NCBI GenBank assembly: GCA_026545765.1
Contig: CM048839.1
Span: 88,240,414 to 88,304,413 of the forward strand
From: Plantago major
Lineage: Eukaryota > Streptophyta > Magnoliopsida > Lamiales > Plantaginaceae
DNA: 64,000 nt
Direction of reading: 5' to 3'
The position numbers were made by a program, and so were the translations under genes. Below, piece by piece: positions 1 to 11,158 of the stretch; position 1 is the stretch's first letter, and each line of letters begins with the position of its first letter. The notes under the pieces were generated by a model, which saw only the letters and a list, made by a program, of their open reading frames with translations, did not search any database and had not been told where the DNA came from.

Positions 1-222
1 ACATGATGATATTGTCGAAGATGAAAAGTAAACTATGAATGATAATCCAGTGAAGCAAAATGATTTGAATATAAACGATTCATATATTTTGCACATTTTG
101 GCCAAAATAAAATCTAGATGAATTACATTCAAACCCTATAATTATTATTTTTTCTCCCTCTCTTTTCATGATAAACAAATTATAATGAAATCACTTTAAA
201 ATTCTATTACTCAAGGATTTAC
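1..222. other. left flank of the first LTR element, unassigned
   Basis: A short A/T-rich stretch precedes the first element. A + frame at positions 2-31 reads HDDIVEDEK and then stops, so it could be the tail of a coding exon that starts outside the window, but nothing else supports this. The last five bases (218-222, TTTAC) are the left target-site duplication of the LTR element that follows. Confidence 0.3.
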
Positions 223-868
223 TGTGAGACCCCTCGAAAAGAAAATCCTTAGGAATTTATTTAGAAGAGTAAGTTAAACGTTTAAATAAAGAGACTGACT
301 ATCTTCTATTAATCTATAAATTAGTCGTTTCTGGACATTTAATGGAATTACGGCTAATACAATGGCATGCCCGAACGAGAGCACCACGAAGAGTCGAAGT
401 AACCTCGGGTCGAGATAATACAAATACGCCCCTTCTCAACTATCTTATGTTTAACCGAGGGATTCCAAAACTAAGTAACGATTTAAAGGAATCAAAATGA
501 CTAAATCGAAAATCTAAAAACGTAAAGAAACAAAAAATCCATTTAAAATAAGTTTTCAAATCAACACTCGAATCGAACATTATAATGGTTAAATGCATAA
601 TGATATTAGACCACAAGCCACAACAAAATAATTAAGTAATAGATGGTTATGTAACACATGAAAATTTGATTATAGTCAACCTAAAAATTTGGTCAATCTC
701 TATCTACACATACTATAAACATACTTGTATACATACTAATATATACCACCACCTACTCCATTATACACCATAAATAGGGGGGCACCATCTTCTTCCTCCT
801 TCACTCTCTCCTTCTTCAACCTCCATTAAAAAACCTCCATAGCCAAACTCCTTCAAGCTTCACATCTC

Positions 869-1747
869 TACATATTCTTCACCATTTCTCACATGCAACT
901 ACATATTCCTTATCCTCTCAACATGAGAAAGCTAATGATACATCTCAATTCATGATCAAGCTACAACAAATAAGTTAGAAGGCGATGAAATCATACTCAT
1001 TCATTTTCCTTATTCTTCTATTTCATCCTTTCACTCTTTTCACTCTCTAACACATCTTAGTCCATTCAAAACTTGCTAGGAACTCAATTTGTCAAGCAAA
1101 TTTTGAATTGGAGAAGGAATTGATCCAAAACTCTAAGAAGAAAATTGTTAAGGTGGGTTAAAAATGTTCTTCTAAAACTAGTTTTTAATCTTGATGCATG
1201 TACATGTTTTTGATGAAATTTTGATGATTATCCAGTTCAAAACTAACATAATTGAAAAATATGACCTCACAATCAATTGGGTAACTCATCTAATGGATTG
1301 CATGTTGTACATATTCTTCACCATTTCTCACATGCAACTACATATTCCTTATCCTCTCAACATGAGAAAGCTAATGATACATCTCAATTCATGATCAAGC
1401 TACAACAAAGAAGTTAGAAGGTAATGAAATCATACCAATTCATTTTTCTTATTCTTCTATTTCATCCTTTTCACTCTTTTCACTGTCTAACACATCTTAG
1501 TCCATTCAAAACTTGCTAGGAACTCAATTTGTCAAGCAAATTTCGAAGTGGAGAAGGAATTGATCCAAAACTCTAAGAAGAAAAGTGTTAAGGTGGGTTA
1601 AAAATGTTCTTCTAAAACTAGTTTTTAATCTTGATGCATGCACATGTTTTTGATGAAATTTTGATGATTATCCTGTTCAAAACTAACATAATTGAGTAAT
1701 ATGGCCTCACAATCAATTGGGTAACTCATCTAATGGATTGCATGTTG
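869..1747 (+). repeat. 439-bp tandem duplication inside the 5' LTR
   Basis: The segment from TACATATTCTTCACC (869) to GGATTGCATGTTG (1307) is repeated head-to-tail at 1308-1747. The 3' LTR has one copy, which accounts for the length difference between the two LTRs, so the duplication arose after insertion. The copies are very similar by eye. Confidence 0.85.
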
Positions 1748-2584
1748 ATTTTGAAGTAGAATAAGTTCAAATCTTGAAAATTCCCAAATCCCGTAAACAA
1801 CCTGCCCTGTTTTTGTAAAATGCAAAATAAATAGTTTCATTCTTTTGTTGTAGTTGCGAATTTAACTAGACATGCACAACATTATCTTTCATCTCAGAGA
1901 TTTCGAATGAGGTCAAATGACATTTAGTGAATCAATTAAAATTCGCAAAAGATTCAACATTTGAAATGTTGACAGAATAGGGCACCGTTAGTAAAACCAC
2001 TATAATCCTTCTTTAAAGTGATGAAATTAACCTAAATCTATAATAAATGAATGAAACATTAGATTTGAATATTTTCCAATAAGAATTAGGATATTTGGAG
2101 TTCTATGAAATATTTTGTGAATATTTTACCATCATTGCTCACTGCATGAGCAGTCTAGCTAGATAATTTCTAGAAGACAACCTATGAATGTGTTTTAGAC
2201 GCAAAAATATGTTTTGAATTGAAAACACACTAAGCTAGAATATAAAAATTAGAAACACCAGAATTAAGAATAATAGGCTACTGAAATGTATTTCACAATG
2301 AAGGACTATCAAACTGTCAGAATTGGGATTTTACAAACCGAACTTAAATTCGTAGTTCATCATATGAATAACTCTAAGGACTTAACTAAACAATTATAGC
2401 TGACTTAAGACGGGTAAATAAATCATTTTGGGAGCGTTTTGACCCTAGGGGTTAACCTTCCTCAAATGGAAAATGAAATTATACCAGGAGGCGATTTGGA
2501 ATCTCTACGAAAATATTTTCACGAAATTTAGGTATCGTCAATAAAAGTAAAATGTACAAATAAAGCAACGATTATGATAATAAA

Positions 2585-2720
2585 CGAGGGTGGCAACCTC
2601 GCTAAAAAGAGTACAAACGAGGGTGGCAACCTCGAGTAAAAAGAGAACCAAACGAGGGTGGCAACCTGGAGTAAAAGAGATCCAAACGAGGGTGGCAACC
2701 TCGAGTAAAAAGAGTCCATG
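2585..2720 (+). repeat. ~30-bp hairpin minisatellite in LTR (again at 8785-8925)
   Basis: Four units of about 30 bp, each with the core CGAGGGTGGCAACCTCG followed by an AGTAAAAAGAG spacer. Within each core CGAGG pairs with CCTCG, so each transcribed unit can form a small stem-loop. The same array recurs in the 3' LTR, so it was present before insertion. Confidence 0.85.
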
Positions 2721-2740
2721 TTGAATTTAGGACGGTTGTA

Positions 2741-3460
2741 AGTGCCATGCGAAACGAAGTGCTACATCGCGATATCGCGGTGGTAGCCACCTCTCGAGTT
2801 CGTAGGGGCCACCTCTAGAGGACCGTTCCTACATAATTAAGCCACCATTGGACAGTTGTAAGTGCAATGCGGAACAAAGTGCTATATCTCTATATCGCGG
2901 TGGGAGGCACCTCTCGAGTCCGTAGGGGCCACCGCTAGAGTACTGATCCATTCCAAACCGGGCAGTTGTAAGTGCCATGCGAAACGAAGTGCTACATCGC
3001 ATATCGCGGTGGGAGCCACGTCTCGAGTCTGTAGGGGCCACCTCTAGAGGACTGACCCACAACGTGTGTAATGATTTAATGAATTATTAAGTTAATGAGA
3101 TCACACCAAAAAGGGAAACTAAATCGAGATGAAAGAGATTCTTTTATACGATAAAAACCTAAAGTCGCTAAGTGCCATGCAGAAAAAAGTGCTAGACCGA
3201 CCATGCGGTGGGAGCCACCTCTTGAGTCTGTAGGGGCCACGTCTAGAGGACTAATTATTATTGGAATATACGCTAAGTGCCATGCAGAACAAAGTGCTAC
3301 ACCGACAATGCGGTGGGAGCCACCTCTTGAGTCTGTAGGAGCCATCTCTGAATGATGATTATTGAAATAGTCGCTAAGTGCCATGCGGAACAAAGTGCTA
3401 CGCCACAAAATTTGGTGGGAGCCACCTCTTGAGTCCGTAGGGGCCACCTCTATAGGACTA
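2741..3460 (+). repeat. ~105-bp repeat array in LTR (again at 8941-9660)
   Basis: Six units start with AGTGCCATGC at 2741, 2861, 2971, 3171, 3275 and 3377, spaced mostly 102-120 bp with one larger gap. Each contains GTGGGAGCCACCTC, then GTAGGGGCCACC, and often the perfect 10-bp palindrome CCTCTAGAGG. The array is shared with the 3' LTR. Open minus-strand frames across it are repeat artefacts, not genes. Confidence 0.85.
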
Positions 3461-4048
3461 ATTCCGTCGATAATTAATAATCGAATAATTTGCAAGGACA
3501 ACAACCGTGATAATCAACCACTTCTATTATTTTGGAAATTCTGGAATTTAAATTCGGGTTTTGGAATGATAACTGATAAGCGTGATATAAAATATGTATA
3601 ATAATAATAAGTTTGACTAACCTCGTGGTTTACAGGTAATATTGTATTAATTAACATTCCCTTTAAACCGACAACTTCTTTAAATATCATATTTTTCAAA
3701 AATAAATGAAAATATATTTTCCTAAAATGAAACCCCACCCCGTACCCACTGGGCTCGTTTAGCTCACCCCATTTTCCTAAAATATTCCAGACGAACCGGT
3801 TTGCGGTGGAATTGGTGGTGTGCCATAGAGTGAGGATCAGTGAACGCAAGAAGAAGCTTCCGCTGATGAATCAAGAAGTCTACCTTATCGTAATTATTGG
3901 TGCAATGGGTTTATCATATCATACGACGAGATGTATTGTATGTTAACTTCTTCGAATTTTGTAATTGATACTCAATCTTATGTATATTATCAGTTGTAAT
4001 GTTACTTATATGCATAGTATCATCTCTAGAAAAATCCGGGGTGTTACA

Positions 4049-4173
4049 AGTGGTATCAGAGCTTGATCAGTATTGATCGGGCTACACCAGGACAGTATCC
4101 TCTGTCTGTGGGTACCGATGTATATATGATAACCATGAACTGATAGTATCAAATACAAATAAAAAGTTTTGAA

Positions 4174-4246
<73 letters not shown>

Positions 4247-6859
4247 GAAACGGTGTACGACAACAAACAAACATAATAACGATTGTAATCAATTAAAAAA
4301 AATACAAATATTAGATTCACGTCGATCTCTTCTCCTAACTTCATGTCTTCCCTCTAACTAGGAACCCCACTTGTTAACGAAAATTAGGATAGTATTACCG
4401 GAAACCTCATTGAGCTACAGATGCACGGACATGACGTAATCCTGATGAGAATGGATTGGTTGGCATCAGTCTCGCTCGGGTTGACAGCCGGGAGAAGAGA
4501 GTCGTTTTAAAAAAGGGGTGACAAGGAAGTGAAGTTTGAAGTGAGATGACGAGAACATTTCTAATATTAAGGAACATATAGAAGGTACTTATATATACAT
4601 GGTTTATTAGACCAACATGTCAACAAATGAAGTACCATTGGACAAGTATCGATCGTAGTTGAATTAGTTGATGTGTCTCCAAGGAGCAGACACATGCACC
4701 ACAACATCCATCAATGCCAAGGTGAAATTACCATTGAAAGCATTTTGGGAACTTCTTAGGTTGTGGAATCCAATCCCCTTGGGGATCACCCGTGTTGTTC
4801 GTGAAGGAAATTGACGTGATCTTTCGACTATAAGCAGACTACCTAGAATTGAACAAGGTGACTGCCAGCAATATGTAAGGTCTGCCGCGAATAGATTAGT
4901 TTGTCGACCAGCTTCAGGGAGGCTAGAATGTTTTCCAAACTTGACCTTTAGTAAGAGCTTCATCCGCTACGGGTCAAAGAAACTGATGTCTACGAAGCCG
5001 CTTTCGGATCCCGTTATGATAACTACAAACTCACTGTTATGCCCTTTGGTTAATTATTGTGCCGCGTGAATTTATGGTTATAGGTGTGGAACGTGTTTTA
5101 ATCGTTCCTCGACCACTTGGCAGACATAATTATTGACTATACCCTGGTCTACTAAAAATCACCAGAGAAAAACACGCTCGCATGCGGCAACAACTAGAAG
5201 TCTTACAAGGATTGTATGCAAAGTTCAATAAGTGCGTTTTTTGATTGAATCAAATAGCCTTCACTGGACAATATATATACAGGGAAGTGATAGTAGCAGA
5301 CATCTCGATAGTGCGTGCATGCATTTCTCGAGGGGGAGATATCGGAGATAGTAATAGGAACTTAAGTTTTTTAGGCCTAACCGAGTAATATCGAAGTCCC
5401 GTCCTACATTACTATGAGATTTTGAGACTCTTATTTGGCTCACGCATAATGAAATATGATTCAAATGGGATGGTATGAGCGAGACAAGTTAAGAAAATGA
5501 AGCGACGGTTGACCACGACACCGATATTGATCTTTCCGGAATGGCTCGAGAACCTATGGATATACAATGCTATATCCATAGAAGGGATGAGAACAATATT
5601 GATGCAGATTGGTAGGAGGATCACCAGGGGATTACGAAAGTTAAAACCTTAAGAAGGAAAATTTTTTTTGGGAAAACATGGGAACTCAGGTTGAGGAATA
5701 TGCCGCAAGATGTCCCACCTGTCAATGAGTGAAAGAGAAAACTTCAACGACGAATTTGTTACTGAAACCACATCATACGTCCAAATGAACGAGGGACCAT
5801 TCGTTACCGAGTCGTCCAGGGCTAAGGATGGGCTGGATAAAACGTGGCAATAATTGATCGACTAGCAAATTGGCAAATTTTCATCGACTAAAAAGATAAA
5901 TCATTGTGGATTTTAGACCAACAATATATTCAAGGAGTTGTTCGAACTCCAAGGGGTATCAATGAGCATAGTACCAGATAGAGACCGATAATTGGCATCT
6001 CAATTTTGGAAGGTACTTCGTAATGGTCTAAGAACGTGTTCACTTTAAGCCATGAGAAGACTCCCAGAAAGACGGATAATTAGAATGTAGCATCCAAGTC
6101 GTGAAAGATATATTAAATAGGTATGGGTAATCAAGCTAAAATTCACCTTTGTCAGAGTTCGCGTACAATGATAGCTATCAAGTGCACATAAACATGGTTC
6201 TACACGAGACTTTGAACTAGAAGGAGTATTTATTATCCTCATTAGAAAATGAAGGATCTGGGCCCTACAGGAGGCAACAGAAAAACATCACGGACAATTG
6301 GTGGATCTTTTGAATAAAGATACACAAGACCAGACTGATCATGGACAGTTACCTAAGGCACGCTAGAAAAGATACACCAACCATCCTCGGCGAGGCTAGG
6401 AGTTTAGATAGGAGGCCTGCTTTTTCGACAAACCGACCCACGAAAAAGGAGCCTCTGCAGAAGGAAATAAAGAAAAATTATGATTTAGGTACATGAGATT
6501 ATACATAGTAGGAGAGTAGGCAAGACTTGCTACCACGCACTCCTCATTCCTATTAATTTCGCAAGCATGCATGATGTCTTTTCCGACTCTCGACTAAAGA
6601 AAGGCTACCGCCCACTCGCCATACTCACCGATCAACCACTAGTACCAACGAACCTCACTTTTAAACGCTGGCATAGTATCTAGAAAGGAAGAAGGAAAAA
6701 TATAACTACACCAAAAGTATTGTGATGGTAGAGGTCTTATCGAAGCACCATTGTGGCACGAGACGAGAACGAGGGAAATAGAAGACAAAAGCAGGAAGAA
6801 TTGTCCAGAGTCCTTCAACGAGTGAATTTGAGGACCAAATTCTCTTAAGGGGGGACGAT
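4049..6859 (+). other. internal region of first gypsy element, decayed pol remnants
   Basis: Short stretches still resemble plant gypsy polyprotein: a protease-like DVIL..MDWL near 4434-4465, reverse-transcriptase-like motifs between about 4770 and 5060, a zinc-finger-type CPTCQ near 5715, and an integrase-like stretch near 5980-6030. None is open over a useful length. The region is a heavily broken fossil, shorter than in intact relatives. Confidence 0.7.
4172..4246. repeat. (AAT)n microsatellite
   Basis: About 24-25 uninterrupted AAT units just downstream of the primer-binding site of the first gypsy element. It generates open poly-isoleucine and poly-tyrosine frames on the minus strand that are not genes. 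Confidence 0.95.
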
Positions 6860-9800
6860 TGTGAGACCCCTCGAAAAGAAAAGAAAATCCTTAGGAATTT
6901 ATTTAGAAGAGTAAGTTAAACGTTTAAATAAAGAGACTGACTATCTTCTATTAATCTATAAATTAGTCGTTTTTGGAAATTTTATGGAATTACGGCTAAC
7001 ACAATGGCATGCCCGAATGAGAGTCGAAGTAACCTCGGGTCGAGATAATACAAAATACGCCCCTTCTCAACTATCTTATGTTTAACCGAGGGATTCCAAA
7101 ACTAAGTAACAATTTAAAGTAATCAAAATGACTAAATCGAAAATCTAAAAACGTAAAGAAATAAAAAATCCATTAAAAATAAGTTTTCAAATCAACACTC
7201 GAATCGAACGTTATAATGGTTAAATGCATAATGATATTAGACCACAAGCCACAACAAAATAATTAAGTAGTAGATGGTTATGTAACACATGAAAATTTGA
7301 CTATAGTCAACCCAAAAATTTGGTCAATCTCTATCTACACATACTATAAACATACTTGTATACATACTAGTATATACCACCACCTACTCCATTATACACC
7401 ATAAATAGGGGGACACCATCTTCTTCCTCCTTCACTCTCTCCTTCTTCAACCTCCATTAACAAACCTCCATAGCCAAACTCCTTCAAGCTTCACATCTCT
7501 ACATATTCTTCACCATTTCTCACATGCAACTACATATTCGTTATCCTATCAACATGAGAAAGCTAATGATACATCTCAATTCATGATCAAGCTACAACAA
7601 AGAAGTTAGAAGGTAATGAAATCATACCCATTCATTTTCCTTATTCTTCTATTTCATCCTTTTCACTCTTTTCACTGTCTAACACATCTTAGTCCATTCA
7701 AAACTTGCTAGGAACTCAATTTGTCAAGCAAATTTCGAAGTGGAGAATGAATTGATCCAAAACTCTAAGAAGAAAAGTGTTAAGGTGGGTTAAAAAATGT
7801 TCTTCTAAAACTAGTTTCTAATCTTGATGCATGCACATGTTTTTGATGAAATTTTGATGATTATCCTTTTCAAAACTAACATAATTGAGTAATATGGCCT
7901 GATGGCCTCACAATCAATTGGGTAACTCATCTAATGGATTGCATGTTGATTTTGAAGTAGAATAAGCTCAAATCTTGAAAATCCCCAAATCACGTAAGCA
8001 ATCTGCCCTGTTTTTGGAAAATGCAAAATAAATAGTTTCATTCTTTTGTTGTAGTTGCGAAGTTAACTAGACATGTATAATATTATCTTTCATCTCTGAG
8101 ATTTCGAATGAGGTCAAAATGACATTTAATGAATCAATTAAAATTCGCGAAAGATTCAACATTTGAAATGTTGACAGAACAGGGTACTGTTAGTAAAACC
8201 ACTATAATACTTCTTTAAAGTGATCAAATTGACCTAAATCTCTAATAAATGAATGAAACATGAGATTTGAATATTTTCCAACAAGAATTATGATATTTGG
8301 AGTTCAATAAAATATTTTGTGAATATTTTACCATCACTGCTCACTGCATGAGCAGTCTAGCTAGATAATTTCTAGGAGACAGCTATGAATGTGTTTTAGA
8401 CTCAAAAATATGTTTTGAATTGGAAACACAGTAAGCGAGAATATAAAAATTAGAAATACCATAATTAAGAATGTTAGGCTACTAAAATGTATTTTACAAT
8501 GAAGGATTATCAAACTGTCAGAATTTGGATTTTACAAACCGAACTTAAATTCGGAGTTCATCATACGAATAACTCTAAGGACTTAACTAAACAATTATAG
8601 CTGACTTAAGACGGGTAAATAAATTATTTTGGAAGCGTTTTGACCCTAGGGGTTAACCTTCCTCAAATGGAAAATGAAATTATACGAGGAGGCGATTTGG
8701 AATCTCTACGAAAACATTTCCACGAAATTTAGGTATCGTCAATAAAAGTAAAATGTACAAATAAAGCAACGATTATGATAAGAAACGAGGGTGGCAACCT
8801 CGTTAAAAAGAGTACAAACGAGGGTGGCAACCTCGAGTAAAAAGAGAACCAAACGAGGGTGGCAACCTCGAGTAAAAAGAGATCCAAACGAGGGTGGCAA
8901 CCTCGAGTAGAAAGAGTCCATGTTGAATTTAGAACGGTTGTAAGTGCCATGCGAAACGAAGTGCTACATCGCGATATCGCGGTGGGAACCACCTCTCGAG
9001 TTCGTAGGGGCCACCTCTAGAGGACCGTTCCTACATAATTAAGCCACCATTGGACAGTTGTAAGTGCCATGCGGAATGAAGTGCTACATCTTTATATCGC
9101 GGTGGGAGGCACCTCTCGAGTCCGTAGAGGCCACCTCTAGGACTGATCCATTCCAAACCGGCCAGTTGTAAATGCCATGCGGAACGAAGTGCTACATCGC
9201 ATATCGCGGTGGGAGCCACCTCTCGAGTCCGTAGGGGCCACCTCTAGAGGACTGACCCACAACGCGTGTAATGATTTAATGAATGATTAAGTTAATGAGA
9301 TCACACCAAAAAGGGAAACTAAATCGAGATGAAAGAGATTCTTTTATATGATAAAAACCTAAAGTCGCTAAGTGCCATGCAGAACAAAGTGCTACACCGA
9401 CCATGCAGTGGGGGCCACCTCTTGAGTCTGTAGGGGCCACGTCTAGAGGACTAATGATTATTGGAATAGACGCTAAGTGCCATGCGGAACAAAGTGCTAC
9501 ACTGACAATGGGGTGGGAGCCACCTCTTGAGTCTGTAGGAGCTATCTCCGAATGATGATTATTGGAATAGTCGCTAAGTGCCATGCGGAACAAAGTGCTA
9601 CGCCACAAAATTTGGTGGGAGCCACCTCTTGAGTCCGTAGGAGCCACCTCTATAGGACTAATTCCGTCGATAATTAATAATCGAATAATTTGCAAGGACA
9701 ACAACCGTGATAATTAACCACTTCTATTATTTTGGAAATTCTGGAATTTAAATTCGGGTTTTGGATTGATAACTGATAAGCGTGATACAAAAAATATATA

Positions 9801-10248
9801 ATAATAATAAGTTTGACCAACCTCGTGGTTTACAGGTAATACTGTATCAATTAACATTCCCTTTAAACCGACAACTTCTTTAAATATCATATTTTTCAAA
9901 AATAAATGAATATATATTTTTCTAAAATGAAACCCCACCCCGTACCCACTGGGCTCGTTTAGCTCAACCCATTTTCCTAAAATATTCCAGACGAATCGGT
10001 TTGCGGTGGAATTGGTGGCGTGCCATAGAGTGAGGATCAGTGAACGCAAGAAGAAGTTTCCGCTGATGAATCAAGAAGTCTACCTTATCGTAATTATTGG
10101 TGCAATGGGTTTATCGTATCATACGACGAGATGTATTGTATGTTAACTTCTTCGAATTTTGTATTTGATACTCAATCTTATGTATATTATCAGTTGTAAT
10201 GTTACTTATATGCATAGTATCATCTCTGGAAAAATCCGGGGTGTTACA
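6860..10248 (+). repeat. 3' LTR (3389 bp) of the first gypsy element
   Basis: Matches the 5' LTR along its length, with the same start and end motifs and the same two minisatellite arrays (8785-8925 and 8941-9660). It has a single copy of the segment that is doubled in the 5' LTR. The last base before the target duplication is 10248. Confidence 0.9.
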
Positions 10249-10253
10249 TTTAC

Positions 10254-10870
10254 ACTTTGCTAATTGGTTATGTTGCAAATTGGTGTGAGTTGGCAACATG
10301 GAAAAGATTTCGGTAGGAGGTGCAAGGTTCTATAAAGGTTTTATTGTTATTGAAAATATGACTAACAAACATTCAACACCGTCAAAACGTTTGTGTTATG
10401 TCAAAATTTTGAAAAAGGTATTTGTGTCGAATCAAAGAAAAAAAAGCTGCAAGTGTAACTTCAAATTAACGAAATAGTTTTAGTGTAAAACATAATATCT
10501 CATAATATTATCTTAGTATTAGTAGCACATTAGATTAAGAACTTCCCAAGTGTAGTTGGTTAATTGAATAATTTGGAAAAAAGGTTTATGTTTTTTCTTT
10601 ATTTAATTCAAATTTTTTAATATTTTGTATGCTATTTTCTCAACTTGGTATCTGTAATAATTTTGAAGAAAGTTAAAACCAAACCGAGTTTTGAGCTTAT
10701 ATGTAATAACTTAAAATTTGGGGACTAATCTGTAATTTTAAACAATGCTTTGACCAAATTAACCATTTAGCTGACCAAGCCCATTCACGAACCCACATCA
10801 GGCCATATGGATCGTAACGCGAACTCCAAATTAAAACCCAACCGACTTTCAAGCGTCGTCCTTGATAAAC
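10254..10870. other. intergenic region upstream of CDC20
   Basis: A/T-rich single-copy-looking sequence between the first LTR element and the CDC20 promoter. I see no coding exon or repeat in it. The proximal CDC20 promoter presumably lies in its right part and on to about 10900. Confidence 0.5.
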
Positions 10871-10881
10871 TAACCGTTACT
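10871..10881 (-). promoter_or_regulatory. MSA-like mitotic promoter element of CDC20
   Basis: TAACCGTTACT contains CCGTT, the reverse complement of the AACGG core bound by three-repeat MYB factors in plant G2/M genes. It lies about 280 bp upstream of the CDC20 ATG. A related CCAACCGAC occurs about 30 bp upstream. The role is inferred from the motif and from the known mitotic expression of CDC20 genes. Confidence 0.4.
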
Positions 10882-10945
10882 AAAACCCCGAAATCACTCG
10901 ATTCAATTCATCAAAATATTTTCATCTCATTCCTTTCCTTCAAGC

Positions 10946-10971
10946 ACTCTCTCTCTCTCTCTCTCTCTCTC
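10946..10971 (+). repeat. (CT)n tract in the CDC20 leader region
   Basis: About 12-13 CT units within a pyrimidine-rich region roughly 190 bp upstream of the start codon. Such tracts are common in plant 5' untranslated regions and near transcription starts. Confidence 0.8.
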
Positions 10972-11158
10972 AGTCTCACTCACTGGCACTTCTGGTTTAC
11001 GCTACTAATTCTAGCATTATCGAGTTGATTCTGTTCTCTTTACTTCAATTCTGATTCTTCTTTAACCATCCTCTGGTTTGCAGGCTTTTTTTTCTTCCAT
11101 TACTGTTAATATATCGCTGTATTTCTTCTATTTTCTGGTTTTTCGTTGTTCTGCTAAC

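Larger units (their letters stand above)
223..4048 (+). repeat. 5' LTR (3826 bp) of the first gypsy element
   Basis: Begins TGTGAGACCCC and ends GGGGTGTTACA, so the ends are imperfect inverted repeats. It is 437 bp longer than its partner because of a tandem duplication (869-1747). A TATA-like CATAAATAGGGG lies near 770-781 and is followed by a C/T-rich leader, so transcription probably starts near 800. The 3' half is filled with two minisatellite arrays (2585-2720 and 2741-3460). An LTR of this size is at the upper end for chromoviruses and is longer than the element's own internal region. Confidence 0.9.
223..10248 (+). mobile_element. Ty3/gypsy LTR retrotransposon, Tekay/Del-like, broken fossil
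   Basis: Complete insertion with two LTRs (223-4048 and 6860-10248) and a 5-bp target duplication TTTAC at 218-222 and 10249-10253. A primer-binding site TGGTATCAGAGC lies at 4051-4062, just inside the 5' LTR, and matches the initiator-methionine tRNA type. A purine tract AAGGGGGGACGAT at 6847-6859 abuts the 3' LTR. The 2.8-kb internal region holds only recognisable remnants of pol and is clearly broken in many places. Lineage is inferred from LTR ends, PBS, PPT and residual pol similarity to Tekay/Del chromoviruses. By eye the LTRs differ by a few percent, which suggests an age of a few million years. The element ends about 900 bp upstream of the CDC20 coding start. Confidence 0.9.

Noticed and set aside
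3076-3504. 142-codon minus-strand frame with repeated EVAPTDSRGGSH-like units, and its twin at 9276-9704
   Set aside because: It follows the ~105-bp LTR tandem repeat; the open frame is a by-product of repeat length, not a gene.
4006-4344. Minus-strand open frames rich in isoleucine or tyrosine
   Set aside because: They are translations of the (AAT)n microsatellite inside the first gypsy element.
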